This document shows positions 11,537 through 22,669 of a DNA stretch of 64,000 nucleotides, in pieces. Made by a program: the position numbers and the translations under genes. Below the pieces are notes generated by a model. The model was not told where the DNA came from. It did no database searches and saw only the letters and a list, made by a program, of their open reading frames with translations. The DNA lies in the NCBI RefSeq assembly GCF_902459505.1, contig NC_047098.1, positions 34,056,523 to 34,120,522 on the forward strand. The letters run 5' to 3'. This DNA is from Geotrypetes seraphini. Lineage: Eukaryota; Chordata; Amphibia; Gymnophiona; Dermophiidae. How positions within the stretch are numbered: position 1 is the first letter of the stretch; each line of letters begins with the position of its first letter.

Positions 11537-12480
11537 TTATTTGTGGGCACTTCTGGACTTCGATGGCTGAAAAGAGTTGAAAGAAATTGGAACGAAAGGG
11601 AGAAAGATCCCATACATAATTTTAAAAATTATACTAACACATTTAAAATGTATTCTTGAATAAACTGGAAGCCAGTGGAGTGCTTTTAACAAAGGGGTAA
11701 CATGATCATACGTATTTACGTTTACCAAGGATCAATTTTGTCGCTGTATTTTGAATGAGTTGTAATCTTTTTAGGTTACATTTGCTCAACCATATGTAAA
11801 GTGAATTAGCGTAATCTAGTTGGGATAAAATAACTGCTTGAACCAGCACACCAAAGTGTTGTTGGAAAAATAAGCATCCGGAGACTAAAAAAGCATTTTT
11901 TCGTCACATTATTAATTTGAGAGGAAAAAGAAAGTGTGGAATCCAAACTAAAACTCAAAACTCTAGAAGTGAACTCAATCTTCAATAAATCTCCTGAATT
12001 CAGTTGTACAGGAGGTAGTAACTCTATCTTAGGCCCAAATCACAGTAATTTTGTTTTTGTAGTATTTAATTTCATACGAACTGAAGAAGCCAAATCCTGG
12101 ATTGTTGAAATAAAGAAGGGGATCATGAAGAGATCGGAGAAGGTTATCATGCCGCTGTACCGGGCCATGGTGCACCCTCACCTGGAGTACTGCGTCCAGC
12201 ACTGGTTGCCGTACATGAAGAAGGACACGGTACTACTCGAAAGGGTCCAGAGAAGAGCAACTAAGATGGTTAAGGGGCTGGAGGAGTTGCCATTCAGCGA
12301 AAGATTAGAGAAACTGGGCCTCTTCTCCCTCAAACAGAGGAGATTGAGAGGGGAATGATAGCAGAATTATTTTATATGTTATTCTGTGTGTAATAGGGAG
12401 CCAATTTGGCTTTTCCAAAAGCGGGGTTATATGTTGAAAATTTGTATACATGATTGATGGTTTGTGCTGCAAAACTGTAC
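11537..12480 (-). mobile_element. L2-type LINE, C-terminal part, interrupted by CR1
   Basis: On minus, 11728-11537 encodes 'DHVTPLLKALHWLPVYSRIHFKCVSIIFKIMYG', the conserved stretch after the RT domain in the L2 group (compare 'FDHVSPLLSKLHWLLIISRVHFKC' at 16620-16690). Flanking text around 11660-12110 and 12360-12480 shares the 'gccagtggagtgcttttaa' type of phrase, so it appears to be one or two related copies. CR1 sequence at about 12113-12358 lies inside. Frames are broken. Confidence 0.55.
12113..12358 (+). mobile_element. CR1 LINE fragment
   Basis: The plus frame reads 'VIMPLYRAMVHPHLEYCVQHWLPYMKKDTVLLERVQRRATKMVKGLEELPFSERLEKLGLFSLKQRRLRGE', the conserved CR1 region just after the RT domain. 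It begins and ends abruptly, lacks the CR1 3' end, and sits within minus-strand L2-type sequence. It is probably a rearranged piece and not an intact insertion. Confidence 0.75.
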
Positions 12481-13320
12481 TAAATTATCACTAGCTTCAT
12501 TTTTTTCTCCTATGCCTTGCTTTACAACCACTACATATTCAAATGTACTTCCTACTTTTGTATGGAAATCCCTCATAATGATCAGTAGATCTTGTTTCGG
12601 TGTTTGATCTATTTCATTTTGAAGTTGTTCATATCCTCATCTTCCGCGTCTGTCATTGAAACATATACTTGGATCAAGGTGACATTGATTGGCTTTCCCT
12701 GACTCTATCACTGATAACATTGTACTTTAGAACCGTCTTTGAAAGCTTATTGCTGAGGATGAATGCCATGCCATTTTTCTTGTGTGTTTCTAACTAGAGT
12801 AGCGGATCCAATGCTCGTTTGGTTGAAAATGGCCCTGTCCTGTTCATTTGACTTCACTGATCCCTATCAAATCAATTTTGTTATTTTTTTCATTTGATCT
12901 TTAACCATTTCCAGTTTTCCTTTGTATGTTCCATGTTCCTGTTAAGAATATCTTTACAGCTTCTGATCTCCTTTTTCTGTCCAGCAACATCAGTATCAGG
13001 ATGTCCTGGCAGCTTTGATCCATCAATTTCAAAACACTGGGAATACTCTGGGTGACAATCAGCTCTTCCCTAGTAGCATGGTGAATGCCTTCCGACCTAG
13101 GGGACCATCTTCCAGCACTATACATTGATTCTTTATGTTTCATCATCATTAAGTTTTCTTAGAATACAGAAATAGATTGCCAGGTCTTCTACGCAGTATA
13201 AATTAGATGTTGTCGCTGTTGTCACATCAAACACAATTCTCTGCCTCCAACATCTACTGTTGCCCAGCTGGGTGGTACATCGTTAGTCTGGCATCTCCAC
13301 TGAAACCTATCCGCCTTGGG
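12480..13320 (-). mobile_element. RTE-type LINE endonuclease fragment
   Basis: On the minus strand the pieces run in the order expected for an APE-type endonuclease: 'FLTGTWNIQ' (about 12935), 'IDLIGISEVK*TGQG' (about 12850), 'VTLIQVYVSMTDAEDED' (about 12660) and 'LLIIMRDFHTKVGSTFEYVV' with 'GIGEKNEASDNLVQF' (about 12570-12480). The last corresponds to the 'DFNAKVG...GIGE.NENG' motif of RTE-like LINEs. The copy has stops and no RT domain is seen. Clade assignment (RTE/BovB-like) is from motif memory. Confidence 0.6.
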
Positions 13321-13324
13321 AGAC

Positions 13325-13860
13325 CCTGCTAGTAGTGAAATACCAATGGCATAGCTTTCAGTTTTTCAGATGCATGCAAGCTCCATTGGTACAACAAGCC
13401 CATGTACCATAATACTACCAGACTAAAAAAGAGATAAAGTGAATCAGTTCCCACAAGGTGTACTAATATTCCAACCTGACCTATAAATAATAACTTGTTC
13501 AACCTACCTGGCACCTACAACAGCCTACCTGACTAGGATGTATTTGCAGTCAGACTTTTGAATAAAAAATGGGATTCAGTTCAGTAGAAATAAAGAACAT
13601 ACCCTCTAGTGACTAATCAAATGTATTGTTCCATTGAATTAAAGTTGCCACATTGCAAATGGAGTCTGCTGAAAAATAAATTGAACACAGACCAAGGACC
13701 TTGCACTGTCTGTCTTCACTGCTGGAGCTGTTGTAGACAGTAAGTACACCCTTTTATTTTGCTGTGATGAAATTCTGACATTGAATATTGTCAAGGGCAG
13801 TTCTCATACTAAATTTAGGGACAATCTAACAAAAATGAACTCATGCTAAAGCTGACTACA
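13325..13860. other. Unassigned DNA
   Basis: No gene or element is recognised. The open frame at 13514-13329 (minus) has no domain. The stretch is AT-rich and without long repeats. Confidence 0.4.
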
Positions 13861-13869
13861 TGTTTTGCA

Positions 13870-14280
13870 CTTGCTAAATAAATAAAGACCCTGTAGAAGT
13901 TAAACTTGTCACTACAGTGAAGTGCAAAGTACACAGAGAAGCAGAGAGAGGGCATGAACTAACAAGGCAGATTACAAGTGCACATACATTAGAAAATATA
14001 CAAACAAGAAGACATGTAAAATATTTCATTCATCCCTTGTGAAACAACTGACGTTTCAACAATTTCTTGAAATTACACAAATCTTTCTGCTGCCTAAAGT
14101 GAACCAGAAGTTTGTTCCATTCCGTGGGACCTGCGCAGGAAAAGACACTAGATCTTACTGATTCCGAGTGCAACTGTTTTCAAACTGGAATAATCAAATC
14201 AGAATGTTCTGCAGAACGTAGTACACGAGAGGGTATATAAGGTGAAACCCAATCTGGAAAGTATTTGCACACATTTACTC
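13870..14280 (-). mobile_element. L2-type LINE 3' fragment (old)
   Basis: Plus text 'cttgaaattacacaaatc' and 'agaagtttgttccattcc' parallels the tails at 1063-1332 and 9760-9860, read in minus as a degraded C-terminal block ('WNKLL..FR'). It is diverged and 5'-truncated. Confidence 0.4.
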
Positions 14281-14474
14281 TAACTTTAGAGCAGGTGTGG
14301 GTGTGTTGGCATTTGGGTGCCTATTTTGTAAAGGCACATAGACACCAAATTTAACTTTTCACATGAGGTTTAAATTATTTCCTTCATTCCTTAAATCATG
14401 TACTAGGAGGTTCCATAGTGTAGGAGCATTTGTTCTTTACGAATCTAACCTCTTCCTGTGAGTGACTTACCTAC

Positions 14475-14640
14475 TTTTTTACTAAGCCACAGTAGAGGTT
14501 TCAACCCTGGCCCAGATTGCTAAATTCTCCAACACTGTTCCGTTGCTCATAGACTTCTTATGAGTATTGGAGCAGTCTCAGAGCATTTAGCACCCCGGGC
14601 CATGGTAGAAATCTCTACCAGGGGTTAGTATAATGGTGGT
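14475..14640. mobile_element. Palindromic MITE
   Basis: The left 'ttactaagccacagtagag' pairs with the right 'ctctaccaggggttagtata'. Internal arms are also complementary ('ctcatagacttcttatgag' centre). The '(t)tttactaagc' end is shared with elements at 31298 and 33920, suggesting one broad family. No coding sequence. Confidence 0.5.
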
Positions 14641-14919
14641 GATTAATCCTTCATGTTTAGGGCATAATTTATTAGCAAATTCACCTGGATTTAGAAAACA
14701 ATATATTGGCAGATTTCTTTATTCTTGGATTATTTTTAGACTAATTCTTTATTCCTGGACATGGTTAACTATGTACAGGTAAGTATGACAGACTATGTTA
14801 CTATGGTAGTTATTTTAGAAGTTTTATTCTTGTTTTGGACATCTGAAAACAGGTATTTCGATGTCCATATTGCATGGGTGTCCAAATCCCAATTGTACAA
14901 AGGCAGGATATGGGCATCT

Positions 14920-15240
14920 AACAAAGACTAGGGAACACTTGATGAAATTAAAGGGAAATACTTTTCAAACCAATAATAGGAAATGGTTTTTTTTCACTCA
15001 GAGGATGTGGTAACATAACTGGTTTTAAAAAAGGTTTGGACAAATTCCTGGAGGAAAAGTCCATATTCTTCTGTTGAGAGACATGGAGGAAGTCACTGCT
15101 TGCCCTGGATCGGTAGAATGGAATGTTGCTGCTATTTGGGTTTTGCCAGGTGCTTGTGACCTGGATTGGCCACCGTGGGGATGGGATGCTGAGCTTAATG
15201 GACTGTTAATCTGACCCAGTCAGACTATTCTTATGTTCAG
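14920..15240 (+). mobile_element. CR1 LINE 3' end
   Basis: The degraded plus frame gives 'REHLMKLKGNTFQTNNRKWFFTQRMW...NITGFKKGLDKFLEEKSIF', followed by the CR1 3' UTR ('gtgacctggattggcc') and the terminal 'attcttatgttc'. Only the last about 320 bp remains. It is closely parallel to the copy at 60165-60655. Confidence 0.7.
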
Positions 15241-15529
15241 TATGTCCATATAGCAAGGCGGCATGGTCTGTACGGGACTAGAGTAGATGCCTAACTGAAA
15301 TCACAGAAGGGAAAGGAACATCCATGTCTAAAAAGTTGGATATTTTTATTTAGATCTGGTACTTGTCACATCTAGGTTACAGAAAGGTGCTCTGATTGAG
15401 GAGGTGTCCACTGGAAGGATTAAGGCAGGACACCTCCTTAAACCCCTAGTGGTTGTTATCCCCTACCTTTTCTCTTGAATGTGAAACCAGCAAGGCATAC
15501 AGGCTCTATGACAGCTTCAGGTATTAGCA

Positions 15530-16012
15530 GTCGAAAAGTCTGAGTAGTAGCCTAATGGTTAGGGCTAGGGTTACCAGATTTTATGGAAGTAAAATCCGGA
15601 CCCATAGCCATGCCCCCAGGCCCACCCAGTTCTGCCCAGCCCCACTCCATTCTGCCCTAGTCACGATCCCGCCACGCCCCCTCAACCTGTTCACTTGTTC
15701 GGAGTGGCATCAGGAAGGCATCTGCGCATGCGTGACACGATAACATCATATGCATGTACGCATACATGTGACATCCCCACGTTGCATCCGTGCATATGTA
15801 GATGCCCTCCCGATGCCGCTCCCAGCTGAACGCTTTTCAAAACCCTGGACAAAGTGCCGGGTTATGAAAAGCTGTCCGGATGCCCAGACATGAACTTTAG
15901 AAAGAAGACGTGTCTGGGTAAAACTGGACATCTGGTAACCCTGGTTAGGGCAGTGAACTGTGATTCACAGAATCTAGGTTCAAATCCCACTTCAGCTATC
16001 TGGTTTTTTTTG
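15530..16012 (+). mobile_element. tRNA-derived SINE split by a hAT element
   Basis: The left part carries a Pol III A-box-like TAGCCTAATGG (15548-15558). The right part carries a perfect B-box-like GGTTCAAATCC (15977-15987), followed by a poly-T-rich end near 16010. The two halves are separated by the element at 15566-15943. Joining across it gives the usual '...atggttagggcagtgaactg...' tRNA-SINE body. A and B boxes are now about 420 bp apart, so Pol III promotion is presumably lost. Confidence 0.7.
15566..15943. mobile_element. hAT element, TAGGGTTACC family
   Basis: It begins TAGGGTTACCAGAT and ends ATCTGGTAACCCTG, a near-perfect inverted repeat, and is flanked by the 8-bp direct repeat GTTAGGGC (15558-15565 and 15944-15951). 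An 8-bp duplication is the hAT signature. The interior is GC-rich with 'gcatgcgtgacac'-type CpG blocks and no transposase. It lies inside the tRNA-SINE and is therefore the younger insertion. Confidence 0.8.
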
Positions 16013-16029
16013 TATGCCCTCTAGTGACA

Positions 16030-17397
16030 AGAAAATACCTAATGTACCAATGCGCGGCGGCTGTGAATAGGGCGAACAGAATGCTAGGAATGATTAAGAA
16101 AGGGGATCACGAACAGATCGGAGAAGGTTATCTTGCCGCTGTACCGGGCCATTGTATGCCCCCACCTGGAATACTGCGTCCAGCACTGGCCACCATACAT
16201 GAAGAAGGACACGGTACTACTCGAAAGGGTCCAGAGAAGAGCGACTAAAATGGTTAAGGGGCTGGAGGACTTGCCGTACAGTGAGATATTAGAGAAACTA
16301 GGCCTCTTCTCCCTTGAAAAGAGGAGACTGAGAGGGGACATGATTGAAACAATCAAGATAATGAAGGGAATAGACTTAGTAGATAAAGACAGGTTGTTCA
16401 CCCTCTCCAAGGTAGGGAGAACAAGAGGGCACTCTCTAAAGTTGAAAGGGGATCCTGTTTCCATCAAAAACACTTTACCGTCCTTGTCCAATCCACCATC
16501 CTTTCCAGACTGGACTACTGCAACTCTATCTACCTTAGCTTAACAAAGAAAAACCTTCAAAGACTCCAGCAGATTCAGAATACCGCTGCTAAGCTTATCT
16601 TCGCAAAAAGCAAATTCGACCACGTCTCACCGCTTTTATCCAAGCTCCACTGGCTTCTGATTATCTCCAGAGTCCACTTCAAATGTGCCTGCCTCACTTT
16701 CAAGATCCTACACGGTATTCTCCCTCCCTTCATTCCTCTTTCTTGGAACTCCTCTAACCCCAATTCTGCCAGATCCACCCAAAAACTGAAACTTTCCTTT
16801 CCCTCTCTAAAAGGCGTTTCACTTGTAGGAAAACTAGGTTCTTCCCTCCCTTTCAGAATCACTCAGCTCTGGAACAACCTTACCTCCCCTCTTAGGAATC
16901 TGAGCTCCCTCCAACTCTTCCGCAAACATCTGAAAACCTGGTTATTCTCAAAAATGTAACTCCTCCTCCCTCTCTGGTTATTCTAGTCCTCTAAATTTTC
17001 TCTTCATTTTGCCTCTTCCTTCCACTGGAATTCCTTTCTACCCTAACTCTTGTTAACCGTGTCGAGCTTTACGAATGTAGAGATGATGCGGTATACAAAC
17101 CTAAGGTTTAGATTAGATTAGATTCCGTACAAATGTAAGGAAGTTCTTCTTTACCCAGAGAGTGGTAGAAATCTGGAATGCTCTTCCGGAGGCTATTATA
17201 GGGGAAAATACCCTCCAGGGATTCAAAACAAAGTTAGACAAGTTCCTGCTGAACCAGAACATACGCAGGTAAGGCTAGAGTTAGTTAGGGCACTGGTCTT
17301 TCACGTAAGGGCCACCACAGGAGCGGACTGCTGGGCACGATGGACCACTGGTTTGACCCAGCAGCGGCAATTCTTATGTTCTTATGTACCTAAATGC
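16030..17397 (+). mobile_element. CR1 LINE 3' half, split by an L2-type LINE
   Basis: The left part (about 16045-16455) encodes 'CAAAVNRANRMLGMIKKG' and 'YRAIVCPHLEYCVQHWPPYMKKDTVLLERVQRRATKMVKGLEDLPYSEILEKLGLFSLEKRRLRGDMIETIKIMKG', the CR1 region after RT. The right part resumes at 'agattccgtacaaatgtaag' (about 17122) and runs to the 'cttatgttcttatg' terminus at about 17393. A small frame change lies near 16110-16130. Joining around the insertion restores '...ggggatagattccgtac...', so the L2-type copy inserted into this CR1. Confidence 0.8.
16456..17122 (+). mobile_element. L2-type LINE 3' end nested in CR1
   Basis: The plus reading contains 'SRLDYCNSIYLSLTKKNLQRLQQIQNTAAKLIF', 'FDHVSPLLSKLHWLLIISRVHFKC', 'LKILHGILPPFIP', 'LWNNLTSPLRNLSSLQLFRKHLKTWLFS', then a stop near 16958, a short 3' UTR and a (TTAGA)n tail ending near 17125. 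This is the C-terminal part of the L2 group with the typical microsatellite tail. The interior frame is mostly intact, so the copy is moderately young. Confidence 0.75.
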
Positions 17398-17461
17398 ATA
17401 AAACTCCTTCAAGCCTGAAGGCTATTGAAGAGGTGTATATTTAGGTACAGTCAGAATTTTA

Positions 17462-17545
17462 CTGTTCCTGGAAGACTTGAAGTGAGATTTGAACCTGGGT
17501 TCCCTGAGTCTCTGCCCACTGATCTAAACATTAGACTTCCTCTCT
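17462..17545 (-). mobile_element. tRNA-derived SINE fragment
   Basis: On minus, AGATTTGAACC (17485-17495 on plus) is the complement of a B box (GGTTCAAATCT). It is followed at the expected distance by 'ctctgcccactgatctaaa' covering the A-box side. Orientation is opposite to the SINE at 15.5 kb. It is truncated. Confidence 0.5.
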
Positions 17546-17835
17546 GCTTTGTATAGGTATCTGTGTAGCTATTTTACACAATGGATGCTCCTATGCTGCC
17601 ACACAAATGTCCATGGCCCTTGTTCTTCCTACCCCACTTTGTAATGTGGACATTTCAGTTTGTATAATGGATGCTCATGCTGGATGTTTCCAGCCCCTAG
17701 ATGTCCACCACACAAGTATTTTAGAGCAGGTTGTATCCTGTTCTAATATTCACATGAGATGGACATCTATATTCTGAGTTAGATGTCCTTTCTAAAACAC
17801 AGTGCCACATTACTATGTTACCCTTGTTCAAGAGT
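17546..17835. other. Unassigned DNA
   Basis: Text such as 'aatggatgctcctatgctgcc' and 'aatggatgctcatgctggatg' is locally repeated, hinting at a decayed MITE, but no ends can be set. Confidence 0.3.
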
Positions 17836-17844
17836 GAGGTTCAT

Positions 17845-18368
17845 TCAAAATATCCTGCATTATACATCGTATAATCTAAGGAATCTCAGCCACACCACTT
17901 ATCCTCCTTTTCACCATGGCATGGTCTGCTTCTCACAGAACTCTTTAACAGAATACAACTAAACCTCCCCGCAACAAAAAAGCTAAAATATAGACGAATA
18001 TTCCACTCCATGCTCACCTCCTGGGAGTGAAAACCTGGAATGACCTCACAGAAACAATCAGAACAGAACCCTAACTACACCTCATTTCGGAAGAAACTGA
18101 AAACCCTTCTCTTTGATACCTGAACTCACATGAAACTAAGTGCATTTCTCCTTCTACAATCCCTCCTTCTCTCCACTTTCAGAATATCATTGTATTATGA
18201 CTAGGTGGGTTAAAAAAAAAAAAAAATCTCAATACTCCGCTAAAATTCCTCCTACCACCCTCCCTGACCCTCCCATGTTCTAATGTATTTTCTTTTTCAT
18301 ATCTGTAAGTCGCCTTGAGCCTATATAGATAGTGTGCAACGCACAAATAACAGATTAGATTAGATTCA
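17845..18368 (+). mobile_element. L2-type LINE 3' end
   Basis: The plus reading has 'LGVKTWNDLTETIRTEP' followed by 'SFRKKLKTLLFDT' (about 18020-18120), a 3' UTR with 'gtaagtcgccttgagcc' and a terminal TTAGA microsatellite ('cagattagattagattc'). It is the same tail type as the copy nested at 16456-17122, and the frame is more degraded. An A/T run lies at 18212-18225. Confidence 0.65.
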
Positions 18369-18639
18369 TGTAATGGTATGTGCATTAGATTAAGGAGATA
18401 GATACAGACCCAGTGAGAAAACTATGACTGTGCAGGTGAGAATTTCTGTTGGAAGAAATATTTAATTATCAGCTGCTATAGGAAAAGAAGATATCAACTT
18501 GTACACAACTAGTAGCTTTGGCTTGGCTGTACATGTTTTTGATTTTGTCTTTAAAGCTAAAACTTAGGCACTCTTATCAAGCAGAGTAGCATGTGTCATG
18601 TGGCAAATGCACCAACGCTCATTCAATCCCTCTAGACAT

Positions 18640-18785
18640 TGGTGCAATTACTATTCGGCTTGAGGGATATAGGTGACTAAAATTACGCCAGGTGTACACC
18701 TGGCTGGGCCTCCACGTGTGTGGATCGCCAGACTTGATGGACCGAAGGTCTGATCCGGAGATGGCAGTTATGTTCTTATGATAAA
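18640..18785 (+). mobile_element. CR1 LINE 3' end
   Basis: It carries the short CR1 3' UTR ('gccaggtgtacacctggctg', 'gatggaccgaaggtctgat') and ends 'gttatgttcttatga', the CR1-type terminal repeat. It is extremely 5'-truncated. Confidence 0.65.
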
Positions 18786-18789
18786 AGAG

Positions 18790-19365
18790 GCCCTTAGTTA
18801 TTTCAGAAATTTTTGTAGTATTATTTTGTTACTTATTCATCAATTGTAATTCTTAGTATTTCTATCTTCTTGTTTGTACCCTGCATTGTTTTAGAGATTT
18901 ACTGGGTAACTGTGTAGTGTATTGTATTGCTGCTTTCAGCCAAAGACTGGAGAACAGCAGAAGCGTTCTTTTGGAAACTGACTGAAAACTGTAAACTTGC
19001 CAGGCAGCCTAGTTTGCATAAATGTGATGACTTGTACAGTATTTCAAAGCCATCCTCCTTCTCCCTTCCCCCCCCCCCCCCCCCCCCCCCCGGGATCTCC
19101 TCCCACTGACTTGGCTCACACACTGATCACAATGTCAGCATTATCTTTTCCAAGGCTGCAGATTCCCCATTTCACACTGCCACTCAGCAAACTATAAGAG
19201 AACAAGCCTTTCTTTTCCACAAAGCAGATTCCATCACAACTGGCCAGGAAATGAGCTAGTTTATAGCTTGACAATCTGGAAGGAACAGTATACAGTATGT
19301 GCTAATGCTCTTTAGTAGAGCTGGTGCTGCATTTTCTTGAGACTGATAATCTTCTCTCAAGCTTC
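18790..19365. other. Unassigned DNA with a long C run
   Basis: No gene is seen. A run of about 22 C residues (19070-19091) makes mirror-like open frames on both strands near 18.9-19.2 kb, which I do not regard as genes. Confidence 0.5.
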
Positions 19366-19373
19366 ATGTATAT

Positions 19374-19580
19374 CAGGGGTGTCCAACCTGCGGCCTGAGG
19401 GCCACAAGCAGCCCCATGAAGTATTTTGTGTGGCCCCAGTCGAGGGAGATGCAGTATTTTCCTCTGCTGCCCCCAGTCTTGCCAGCCCCCTCCTCTGTCT
19501 TGCTGCAGCATTTGTGTGGCCCCAGAAACATTTTTTTCGGCCAATGCAGCCCAAGGAAGCCAAAAGGTTGGACACCACTG
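19374..19580. mobile_element. hAT MITE with perfect 8-bp target duplication
   Basis: The left end CAGGGGTGTCCAACC pairs with the right end GGTTGGACACCACTG. The 8-bp duplication ATGTATAT flanks both sides exactly (19366-19373 and 19581-19588). The 207-bp interior includes 'gtggcccca' blocks repeated on both sides and no transposase. The exact duplication suggests a fairly recent insertion. Confidence 0.85.
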
Positions 19581-19927
19581 ATGTATATAGTTCATCCAAC
19601 GACAATTGCTAAGTCACAAGCATATCTGCAGCAGTTCACTTACTGTGGTAAAATAACACAGAAAGAAGGGCTAGGATATAAATGTGTAAAGTTTTAAATA
19701 CAGTATATTTTGTATGTTATATTGTCATCTACCATGGGTAGGAGTTTCCTATTGCATTACAAGACAACACCAAATTACACATCACAAATAAAGCAATTCT
19801 GGTGTGAGACTTTAACTCTGTCGCATCAGACCAGGACCAGTTTGTCTTTTCACCAGGTCAGCCTGGGCTCTTTCAGTGCTTCTTGGGATTATGAAGCTGT
19901 GGCAGCGGTGTGGAACCAAGATCTTTC

Positions 19928-21913
19928 TTCTGACCAGGGAGGCCAAACTTCGAGTGGAAGAAACTCTGGCAAAAAACATTAAAAAAGGGGACAAATCCTT
20001 CTTTAGGTATATCAGTGATAGGAAAAGGAACACAGATGGTATAGTACGCCTTAGACAATCGGACGGAAACTACGCGATGGCGGATTCAGAAAAAGCAGAA
20101 TTACTAAATGAATATTTCTGCTCAGTCTTCACCTGCGAAGCACCGGGACACGGACCACAGTTGATGATAAAACAAGACATGGATGACCCGTTTCAGAATT
20201 TTGAGTTCACACCTGGGGACGTCTACAACGAACTGGCAAGGCTAAAGGTAAACAAGGCCACGGGACTGGACAATGTACACCCAAGAGTGCTCAGAGAATT
20301 GAGAGATGTTCTGGCGGAACCGTTGGCAGTGCTCTTCAATCTCTCACTAAGTACGGGGATAGTTCCGTTGGACTGGAAAACAGCCAACGTCGTTCCTCTA
20401 CATAAAAAGGGTTGCAAGGCTGAGGCTGCGAACTATAGACCGGTAAGCCTCACCTCAATAGTGTGCAAACTCATGGAAACACTAATTAAATATAAATTAG
20501 ATACGATCCTGAACGAGGGAAATCTCCGGGATCCCAGCCAACATGGATTCACCAAGGGTAGGTCATGTCAGTCCAATCTAATCAGCTTCTTTGACTGGGT
20601 AACAAGAAGACTGGACTCAAGAGAGTCCTTGGACGTCGTGTACCTGGACTTCAGCAAAGCGTTTGACAGCGTCCCACACCGCAGGCTGCTGAACAAGATG
20701 AAATCGATGGGATTAGGAGACTCTAATTGCATGGGTTAAAGATTGGCTTAGTGGCAGACTTCAGAGGGTGGTGGTTAACGGTACCCTCTCTAAAATGTCG
20801 GAGGTGACTAGCGGAGTGCCACAGGGTTCAGTCCTGGGCCCACTCCTCTTCAACATATTCATTGGGGATCTGACTCAAGGGCTTCAAGGCAAGGTAACCT
20901 TATTCGCTGATGACGCCAAACTATGCAATATAGTAAACGGCTATAATCTACAGGATGCTATGGAGCAAGACCTGCGTACTTTAGAAAGTTGGTCCTTGAT
21001 CTGGCAGCTGGGCTTCAACGCAAAGAAATGTAAGGTCATGCATCTCGGTAACGGAAATCCTTGCAGAACCTACACCCTGAATGGAGAAACTTTAACCAGG
21101 ACTACGGAAGAACGAGACTTAGGAGTAATCATCAGTGCTGACATGAATGCAGCCACTCAAGTGGAGCCACTCAAGTGCACTCAAATGCAGCCACTCAAGT
21201 GGAGAAGGCTTCATCTAAAGCATGGCAGATGATAGGTTGTATCAAGAGAAGCTTCGTCAACAGGAAACCTGAAATCATGATGCCATTGTACAGAGCCATG
21301 GTGAGACCTCATCTGGAATACTGTGTGCAATTCTGGAGGCCACATTACCGTAAGGTGCTCAGAATTGAATCGGTTCAGCGGATGGCCACCAGGATGGTCT
21401 CGGGGCTAAAGGGTCTCCCGTACGAAGAAAGACTGTGCAAATTGCAGCTCTACACTCTCGAAGAGCGTAGGGAGAGGGGAGACATGATTGAGACATTTAA
21501 GTACATCACGGGACGGGTCGAGGTGGAAGATGATATCTTTCTTCTCAAGAGACCCTCGACCACAAGAGGACATCTGCTCAAACTCAAGGGAGGGAAGTTT
21601 TGTGGAGACGCCAGGAAGTACTTCTTCACGGAGAGAGTGATTGAGCATTGGAACAAGCTTCCAGTGCAGGTGGTTGAGGCACGCAGCATCCCAGACTTCA
21701 AGTACAAATGGGATACCTATGTGGGATCTCTACGAGGTCATGCCAAGGGATAGGGTCACTAGGACTTGAATGAGCGGGTCAGTAGAGTGACAGTATAATT
21801 ACAATTATACTTTAGGGGGTCAGTAGACTTAAGAGGGTGGGTAAATGGTGTGGGCAGACTTTGATGGGCTATAGCCCTTATCTGCCGTCATCTTTCTATG
21901 TTTCTATGTTTCT
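19928..21913 (+). mobile_element. CR1 LINE, RT domain to 3' end
   Basis: This is the longest CR1 copy here, 5'-truncated. Frames: 19876-20739 carries the RT N-terminus, 'KATGLDNVHPRVL', 'NYRPVSLTS' and 'VYLDFSKAFDSVPH' (RT motif A). 20768-21232 carries 'SGVPQGSVLGPLLFNIFI' and 'LFADDAKL' (the catalytic ADD box). 21175-21753 carries 'LYRAMVRPHLEYCVQFW' and 'HWNKLPVQVVEARS'. A frame change lies near 20722, and a local triplication of a 17-bp unit near 21150-21200 breaks the frame again. The 3' UTR ends in TTTCTATG repeats (about 21890-21911). It encodes reverse transcriptase, but the endonuclease half is missing. Confidence 0.9.
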
Positions 21914-22625
21914 TATGAAACATCTTCCTCACCTGACTCGATCCATAGATTTGCAAGAACAGCAGAATAAATTTCTTCTTCGACTTTATGTCTCGCCTTA
22001 TCTGGCATATGTCTCGGGGTATGCTGCTCATGCTCGGTGTCCTAAGTGCCAATCCACCCCTGCTGGTTTCCTTCACATGTTTTGGTCCTGTGAGAGACTG
22101 CAGACATTCTGGTCTTTTGTCGGACTTCATTTAAAGACTGTTCTGCATAGACGGATTCCTTTGAGAGCGGATGTCCTGCTTTTCTCGCAGGTCGCTTCTT
22201 TGGTACTGCCCAGAGGGGAAAATTTGTTGATGCAAAAAGCTTCTTTATTGGCTAGAAAATGTATTATTTTCCTGTGGCGCCTAGAGCATGTGCCTAACAT
22301 CACTATGTGGATAAATGAAATGTTTACTTTGCTTAAATTTGAATACATGGATGTCAAACAGGGTGTCCGGATCCGTGGCGGAAATTCAAGGGAATCTGGA
22401 CTCCTGTTTGGGAGGGTTTGTCCCACCAGGCTATAAGTTCTCTTTTGAACTTCTGACATTGGAGTGTGTGTGTGTGTTGGGGGGGGGTAGGTTTCTTTCT
22501 GGTTTTGTATGGGCCATTTAGGTCTCTTTGAAGGACAAACACAGATTATCTTGTTTTGTCATGGTTGGCTGTACTGTTGTGTTTTGTAAGATCTATTGTT
22601 TCAATAAATTTTAAAATGAAAAAAA
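21914..22625 (+). mobile_element. L1 LINE ORF2 C-terminus and 3' UTR
   Basis: The plus frame around 21950-22300 reads 'QQNKFLLRLYVSPYLAYVS', 'CPKCQSTPAGFLHMFWSCERLQTFW'. The C..C...H....C pattern is the zinc-knuckle-like block near the L1 ORF2 C-terminus. The frame runs on into the 3' UTR, with a T/G-rich segment and G8, and ends 'caataaattttaaaatgaa' followed by an A-rich tail near 22625. It begins exactly where the CR1 copy ends. Heavily 5'-truncated. Confidence 0.75.
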
Positions 22626-22669
22626 ACAAACAAAAAAATAAAGCAGTTCATGCAGGAAGACTTTTTTTA

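Larger units (their letters stand above)
9975..11541 (+). mobile_element. L2-type LINE 3' end, split by a Helitron
   Basis: The left part (9975-10158) ends '...tttggcggta'. The right part (11518-11541) resumes 'tataagaataaaattatta'. Removing the intervening 1359 bp restores a canonical LINE tail '...ggcggtatataagaataaa' with an ATT microsatellite. This fixes the plus orientation and shows that the LINE was there before the Helitron. Only the 3' UTR is preserved. Confidence 0.65.

Noticed and set aside
15548-15987. A functional tRNA gene
   Set aside because: Box A and box B sequences are present but separated by a transposon, and the body and tail match a SINE and not a foldable tRNA.
19070-19091. 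C22 run as a biological signal
   Set aside because: Long C runs recur in this window (3752, 23031, 41783) as ordinary homopolymers and are prone to assembly length error.
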